In this document: piece after piece, positions 59,620 through 64,000 of the stretch
Layout: each line of letters starts with the position of its first letter
Numbering within the stretch: position 1 is the first letter of the stretch
From: Saccharomyces uvarum
Taxonomy: Eukaryota > Ascomycota > Saccharomycetes > Saccharomycetales > Saccharomycetaceae
Direction of reading: 5' to 3'
NCBI GenBank assembly: GCA_947243795.1
Contig: OX365935.1
Span: 124,001 to 188,000, forward strand
Length of the DNA: 64,000 bases
Notes under the pieces: model-generated
Databases searched by the model: none
Told to the model about the DNA's origin: nothing
The model's input: only the letters and a program-made list of their open reading frames with translations
Position numbers and translations under genes: made by a program

Positions 59620-60153
59620 CTAGTATTTGCTAGAAAGAGAATCTACGGGTATACAGCCTAAATAGTTGCAAAAGTATGTCTGAAGGACTAATGACAGGCA
59701 GGTCAGGATATCGGTTTCGTCCTTACCCACCGAGAAGAAGATTTGTCAAAAGCCATATTCATTAAATTGGTTAATTTGTCTCCGTTGTCCACGCTTCCGT
59801 AGCCATAGAGGAAAAGGCATAGAAAGTTCTATATAACAGAGTATTTAGTATTATATTCCCGAGGATCTGGAAACAAATAAGAATTAAAAGAAAAAGAAGA
59901 TAATAAAGCTTCAATACATGTTTCAGAAAGTGGAAAGTAAAATAATTCAACCTCTCTTTATATAGTTGAGAAAATCGAAATACAATACTGTGTCATTATC
60001 GACGTTGCATCTGGCTTTCCATATTTTTAATTGAATCTCAAGAAGTAAGGGCTTGAGCGAACATGATTTCAAGCTAGGAAAGGGGTTCAAGGTAAAGCAC
60101 TACGAACAGTTGCCCAACTAGACACAGCAAGAGCTTATTGTCAAACCAAAATC
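59620..60153. other. GLO4-CUE5 intergenic region
   Basis: 534 bp. The left part holds the candidate H/ACA snoRNA on the minus strand. A TTTATATAG box at about 59956, read on the minus strand, would fit its promoter. Confidence 0.6.
59674..59861 (-). ncRNA. SNR9: Candidate H/ACA snoRNA, probably snR9
   Basis: On the minus strand a 5' hairpin has lower stem CTGTT/AACGG and upper stem CTTTC/GGAAG with a GCC/GGC top. A box H AGACAA follows at 59776-59781. A second imperfect hairpin ends in ACA at 59677-59679, three bases from the proposed 3' end. The 5' pocket offers TAGA (59828-59831) and GGACA (59786-59790), which can pair with 25S rRNA on either side of U2340, the known snR9 target. From memory, S. 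cerevisiae has snR9 (about 188 nt) between GLO4 and CUE5. The second hairpin is not a clean fold, so this stays tentative. The 5' end is set by length only. Confidence 0.5.
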
Positions 60154-61422
60154 ATGGAAGAAAAAGATAGCAAGGATATTCCTTCAGTTGAGAAGAAAGA
60201 AGCCCCAAAACAAATTGATGAGGATATCGCAAAGACTACAGACGTCGATCTCAGCACCGATGAGAAGGAATATAGTGATGCTGCTGACAAGGATAAGAGC
60301 ACCACGCAAAACGTTGAAGAAGGAGCAAAAACTCTTAAAGCTGATGACGATACAAAGGCAGCTTCTGCAAAGAATGGTAATGAAGGAGAGGAAAAGGAAG
60401 AGGATCAGCCTCCCTTACCGGCCAGAAACAGGCCTGAAGAGCCTGCGCCAAAGGAGAACCCAATATTGCAGGAATTAAAGGATGCTTTTCCCAATCTGGA
60501 GGAAAAGTACATCAAAGCGGTGATCATTGCATCTCAAGGTGCTTTGGACCCCGCTTTCAATGCTTTATTGTTCCTATCGGATCCCGAATCAGGTAAAGAT
60601 ATTGAATTGCCAACACAACCCGTGAGAAAGATTCCCGATGCGCCGGTGAGAAGGCGTCAAACCCAATTGGAACAGGATGAACTACTAGCACGTCAACTAG
60701 ATGAGCAGTTCAACCGGTCGCATTCCCGTCGCCACCGTGCAGGTCAAAACACACATGACCAGCGTCTAAAAGATAGACAGAGGAGGCGTCAAAACCCCTT
60801 ATCTCCCGAAGAAAGGAGGGAATATTATGGAGATGCCGAGGAACAGGAAGATTCGTGGTCTCAATTTGTAGACAAGGACCTGCCTGAACTCACAGACAGG
60901 GCTGGGCGTTCTTTGCAGGACACAGCAAACAAAGTTAGCAGCTGGATCAGTGACGCTTATAAAAGAAACTTCGCTCAAGGAAACGAACAAAACAACAACC
61001 AATATGGTCATCAAGACCAACAAGAAGAGTGGGAACCGGAAATCGTGGACTTCTCGCAAAACGAAAAGAAGACAAGGCCCCAACAGCCTGAGAGAAAGAG
61101 GTTCAATTCGTTCGGTGCCCAAGTCGGCGAGGATTCCCTAGAAAGTCACGGAATCACACTACACAACGAGGGCGGGTTTGAAGAAGATGAAGACGTCCCA
61201 CCCCAACTGCCTACAAGGACAAAGTCTGGCGAATCAGCCGGGAAAGTAGTGGCGGAGACAACCTATATCGATACACCCGATACGGAAACCAAGAAGAAGT
61301 GGCAGCCACTGCCACCGGAGCCATTGGACACTACACCAACCAAAGTGAACGCCTTTTCCAGAGACAAGAAGAAGAACCCCGACGAGGACGAATTCTTGAT
61401 CAACAGCGACGACGAAATGTAA
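60154..61422 (+). CDS. CUE5: CUE-domain ubiquitin-Atg8 adaptor
   Basis: 422 residues, against 411 in S. cerevisiae. Cue5 binds ubiquitin and Atg8 and sends ubiquitinated aggregates and inactive proteasomes to autophagy. The CUE domain is at about 104-145 (LQELKDAFPNLEEKYIKAVI with the FP pair, and AFNALLFLSDPE with a dileucine-like end). The N-terminus is acidic and Lys-rich. The C-terminal Atg8-interacting motif is WQPL near residue 390. The middle is Arg/Gln-rich and probably disordered. Confidence 0.96.
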   Translation: MEEKDSKDIPSVEKKEAPKQIDEDIAKTTDVDLSTDEKEYSDAADKDKSTTQNVEEGAKTLKADDDTKAASAKNGNEGEEKEEDQPPLPARNRPEEPAPKENPILQELKDAFPNLEEKYIKAVIIASQGALDPAFNALLFLSDPESGKDIELPTQPVRKIPDAPVRRRQTQLEQDELLARQLDEQFNRSHSRRHRAGQNTHDQRLKDRQRRRQNPLSPEERREYYGDAEEQEDSWSQFVDKDLPELTDRAGRSLQDTANKVSSWISDAYKRNFAQGNEQNNNQYGHQDQQEEWEPEIVDFSQNEKKTRPQQPERKRFNSFGAQVGEDSLESHGITLHNEGGFEEDEDVPPQLPTRTKSGESAGKVVAETTYIDTPDTETKKKWQPLPPEPLDTTPTKVNAFSRDKKKNPDEDEFLINSDDEM

Positions 61423-62633
61423 GGCTGACACTTATGTAAATGTATATGCGTGCCGTTATATGGCCAACTCCATATGTTTATGCGCGCCCGTCAAGAACTT
61501 ACGGTGAGGGAAACTAATTTCAGAATTTATTGACAGTCGTATATCTTCCATTATAACTATTGTTAGCTATTAATTCAGATAATGTAGATAAGATTAAAAA
61601 ACTCAAATTCATCATGAAAAAAAAAAAAAGTAGAGCGCTGTAGTTGCACTTGTTCAATCATTTTGAAACTTCAAAATAAATGCAGTGGCACAGTTACGCT
61701 TTGCTACGTGTTTCTCCTCTGGAGACAGGGTTCTTGGAAGCCAATTGACATTCCAGTATGGTTTATTCTTGTCTTCGTGTTTTTAATCCTAGTATGTATG
61801 ATCGAAGAAATAAAAATTTTCGCAACTCATACTTTTTTATAGTGCGAAAAACGGCAATGGCATGTGGAAGAAAAAAAAATGATAGGTAGCAAGGTCCGGG
61901 TTACGGAAAAGGGGCGAGCGACAAGTAAAGATGACAGCAGATTGGTAGTGCTGAATGGAGCGGTGAGAACGTGAACTTCAGCCAGACGGTGACACAATAA
62001 GCATGGATTAATGCTAGTGTGATGAGTAGGAAAGGATACTACCAGCTTTGAATGATGTGTCACACTTTTCAGGAATTTGCGACCACGGTGTATGGGTGGC
62101 ATATGCCAACCGACCCGCAGGAGGGCAATTCAAAATAAAAAAGCAAATTTTATCAGAAAGAGAAGATTTTAGTCAGGACGGGCCATGTTCAATGACTGGT
62201 TTCTTAGGTTTTGAAGTCAGAATTAGGAAGAAAAGTAGCAAGACAGAAAACGGTCTTTATAATTGTTTTGAGTTTACGCCAAAGGCATAGTGATTGAGTG
62301 TGAGAGTCTCTAACTCGGCGTCAGTTCAGAGTCATTTTTTTTTCTTCACCCCATAGGTAATTAGAAGATAAGGATCAAAATTCAAAAGAGCAAAAAACAG
62401 CTCCATTGAAATTTGGCACGTTTATCCCACAAATAAGAAGGGAAAAAAGAAATAACATTTCACAGTGCTTTTAATTGAGAAACATTCCGGCCACTAACGA
62501 TTTGGTTGAATATTAATCATTCGGAAAGAGAAGAGAAAACGCAAAAAGAAATACTCTTCCACGCTGAACACCCCCTCCCCACCAATTAATTGATAAAGAT
62601 AGAGGTCTATTTGAGCTTACGCATAACAGAACC
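61423..62633. other. CUE5-WHI2 intergenic region
   Basis: 1.2 kb. Apart from snR62 near CUE5 I recognise nothing specific. A plus-strand frame at 62048-62290 and a minus one at 61827-62102 have no recognisable product. Confidence 0.6.
61517..61618 (-). ncRNA. SNR62: C/D box snoRNA snR62
   Basis: On the minus strand box C ATGATGA is at 61609-61615, box D' CTGA at 61575-61578 and box D CTGA at 61520-61523; C to D spans 96 nt, giving about 100 nt in all. The 14 bases before D' are complementary to 25S rRNA: the plus strand 61579-61592 reads ATAATGTAGATAAG, present in 25S. The fifth base from D' pairs with a U, the position known as U2'-O-methyl 1888, the snR62 target. S. cerevisiae carries snR62 between CUE5 and WHI2, matching this place. 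The ends are estimated to within a few bases. Confidence 0.88.
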
Positions 62634-64000
62634 ATGGACGATATAATCACTCAAGTCTCCCCAGGTAATGCTGAGTCTGCTCCCATTTTACAAGAGCAGC
62701 ACCAACAACAACAACAACAAAACTCGCAATATGAGGGTAATGAGGAGGATTATGGTGATTCTCTGATTCACTTGAACATCCAGGAAAATCATTATTTCAT
62801 CACTAGAGACCAGTTAATGTCCCTCCCTGAATCCCTTTTACTATGTTTATTTCCCTCAGGTGTGTTTTTGGACCGTTGTGGTCAAGTCATTACCAATTTG
62901 ACCAGAGACGATGAAGTTTATATTGTTAATTTCCCTCCTGATTGTTTTGAGTACATCATGGAGATCTATACAAAGGCGCACGATGATTTATACAATCATC
63001 CTGTGGAAAGGTTTTTCGATAGACCATCAAGTGGTTTTGTTTCCAATGCAAAGGGGTTTTTCGGACTAAACAATAACAGTTCAATCTCAGGCAACAATGA
63101 ACAAGACATTTTACATCAGAAGCCTGCTATTATCGTTTTAAGAGAAGATCTGGACTACTATTGCGTTCCTCAGGAACAATTTCGCTTTGATTCTACCAAC
63201 GAAGAAAATAATGAGGACTTGTTGCGACATTTTATGGCTCAAGTGAAAATGGCTGCTGGCAGTTATTTGACTTCAAAGACATCGATTTTTCAAGGTTTGT
63301 ATTCTTCGAATAGACTAAAGCAACAACAGCAACAAAATCTAATTGAGAAGGAAACAGACCCTACTTCAAAGGCAAAAGCCATTTCGAAAAGATTGGGGCC
63401 CGCCGAACAGCATCTGATGGATATGCTATGCTCATCCGGGTTCACAAAGGAAACTTGCTGGGGTAACAGAACTCAAGAAACTGGCAAAACAGTCATAAGT
63501 TCATTATCCCTTTGCCGGTTGGCCAACGAGACCACCGAAGAGTTTAGACAGAAATTTAACGGGGCAAAGGCCAAGTGGGAAGCAGAGCATAAACCCTCTC
63601 AAGACAACCCCATCACTCCAATGCACTCAAACGTGTCGGTCAACTCTTTATCTGCAAGTAAATCCAACAGTACCCTTTCCACGGCCAGAAATATCACCAG
63701 CGGAAGTTCCTTACCTTCTGCTGGACGCGATAAGAGAAAATCGAGGCTTTCGAAATTAGCCGATAATGTCCGTTCTCATTCCTCATCGAGACATAGTTCG
63801 CAAACGAGAAACAAGCCACCAGAATTGCCCAAATTGTACGATCTCGTACCCAAGCCCAATATCAACGCTAAGCTGCTACTGTTTTGGAGAAAACCAGCTC
63901 GTAAATGTTGGTGGGGTGAAGAGGATATCGAGTTGGAAGTGGAGGTTTTTGGCTCTTGGAAGGATAAAGCAAACAGAGTTATCGAACTGGTATTGCCAAC
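62634..64000 (+). CDS. WHI2: Stress-response and growth-arrest factor, N-terminal part
   Basis: 455 codons are in the window; S. cerevisiae Whi2 has 486, so the last part lies beyond the edge. Whi2 works with phosphatase Psr1 to activate the general stress response, and restrains TORC1 when leucine is low. After a Gln run (about 24-30) a BTB/Kv-like domain covers about 50-180: YFITRDQLMSLPESLLLCLFPSG, DREYFIVNFPPDCFEYIMEIY-like text (here DDEVYIVNFPPDCFEYIM). A Ser-rich linker (about 320-395) separates it from the C-terminal conserved block (KLLLFWRKPARKCWWGEED). Confidence 0.96.
   Translation, partial: MDDIITQVSPGNAESAPILQEQHQQQQQQNSQYEGNEEDYGDSLIHLNIQENHYFITRDQLMSLPESLLLCLFPSGVFLDRCGQVITNLTRDDEVYIVNFPPDCFEYIMEIYTKAHDDLYNHPVERFFDRPSSGFVSNAKGFFGLNNNSSISGNNEQDILHQKPAIIVLREDLDYYCVPQEQFRFDSTNEENNEDLLRHFMAQVKMAAGSYLTSKTSIFQGLYSSNRLKQQQQQNLIEKETDPTSKAKAISKRLGPAEQHLMDMLCSSGFTKETCWGNRTQETGKTVISSLSLCRLANETTEEFRQKFNGAKAKWEAEHKPSQDNPITPMHSNVSVNSLSASKSNSTLSTARNITSGSSLPSAGRDKRKSRLSKLADNVRSHSSSRHSSQTRNKPPELPKLYDLVPKPNINAKLLLFWRKPARKCWWGEEDIELEVEVFGSWKDKANRVIELVLP
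62701..62720 (+). repeat. CAA tract (poly-Gln) in WHI2
   Basis: Pure CAA units encoding a short Gln run; likely to vary in length between strains. Confidence 0.85.

Noticed and set aside
62019-62025. GTGATGA box C on the plus strand before WHI2
   Set aside because: No CTGA box D within a suitable distance and no rRNA complement noticed.
61827-62290. Two opposing frames before WHI2
   Set aside because: No recognisable product; nothing annotated at this place in S. cerevisiae that I recall.

Overview
The window reads as nuclear chromosomal DNA of a Saccharomyces yeast: compact genes mostly without introns, two short spliced genes with TACTAAC branch points, tRNA genes, and proteins nearly colinear in length and sequence with Saccharomyces cerevisiae. 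Gene order gives the identification. Positions 1 to about 18.2 kb match S. cerevisiae chromosome VIII right arm (GPA1, TIM10, STP2, ERG11, SOD2, TDA3, RPL27A, DIA4, VPS29, ARD1, SPO13, tRNA-Ser). From about 19.2 kb to the end the order matches chromosome XV right arm (YOR019W, HSP10, MCO10, SFM1, DDL1, AHC1, HST3, BUB3, STI1, CIN5, DFG16, CRS5, HMS1, EXO1, AKR2, SHE4, PEP12, CYC2, HIR2, CKB2, GLO4, CUE5, WHI2). An VIII/XV translocation is an established karyotype difference of the S. uvarum / S. eubayanus lineage, so this is most likely one of those species or a hybrid carrying that chromosome.

Layout. 1-3 kb: the 5' part of GPA1 (cut by the window edge) with a pheromone-type promoter, TIM10 and tRNA-Thr(AGU). 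3-12.5 kb: STP2 (amino-acid sensing), ERG11 (sterol synthesis, with clustered Upc2-type sites), SOD2, TDA3 and the intron-containing RPL27A. 12.8-18.2 kb: DIA4, VPS29 (intron), ARD1, SPO13 with a URS1 site, then tRNA-Ser(AGA). 18.2-19.2 kb: the translocation junction, holding an old delta-like Ty solo LTR directly upstream of the tRNA. 19.2-27 kb: YOR019W, HSP10, MCO10, SFM1, DDL1. 27-31.9 kb: a GC-rich stretch with AHC1, HST3 and BUB3. 32-46 kb: STI1, CIN5, a 2.8-kb intergenic region, DFG16, the metallothionein CRS5, HMS1, EXO1. 46-64 kb: AKR2, SHE4, PEP12, CYC2, HIR2, CKB2, GLO4, a candidate H/ACA snoRNA (probably snR9), CUE5, the C/D snoRNA snR62, and the start of WHI2.

The genes are independent eukaryotic transcription units and do not form one pathway. 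Several share functional themes: mitochondrial function (TIM10, SOD2, DIA4, HSP10, MCO10, DDL1, CYC2, GLO4), chromatin and genome stability (AHC1, HST3, BUB3, EXO1, HIR2), trafficking (VPS29, PEP12, TDA3), and nutrient or stress signalling (GPA1, STP2, CIN5, DFG16, HMS1, WHI2). I found no unknown defence, mobile or biosynthetic system. The least routine items are the junction region, the two snoRNAs read from sequence, regulatory site clusters, the GC-rich block, and a few coding oddities (AKR2 active-site motif, possible GLO4 N-terminal extension).
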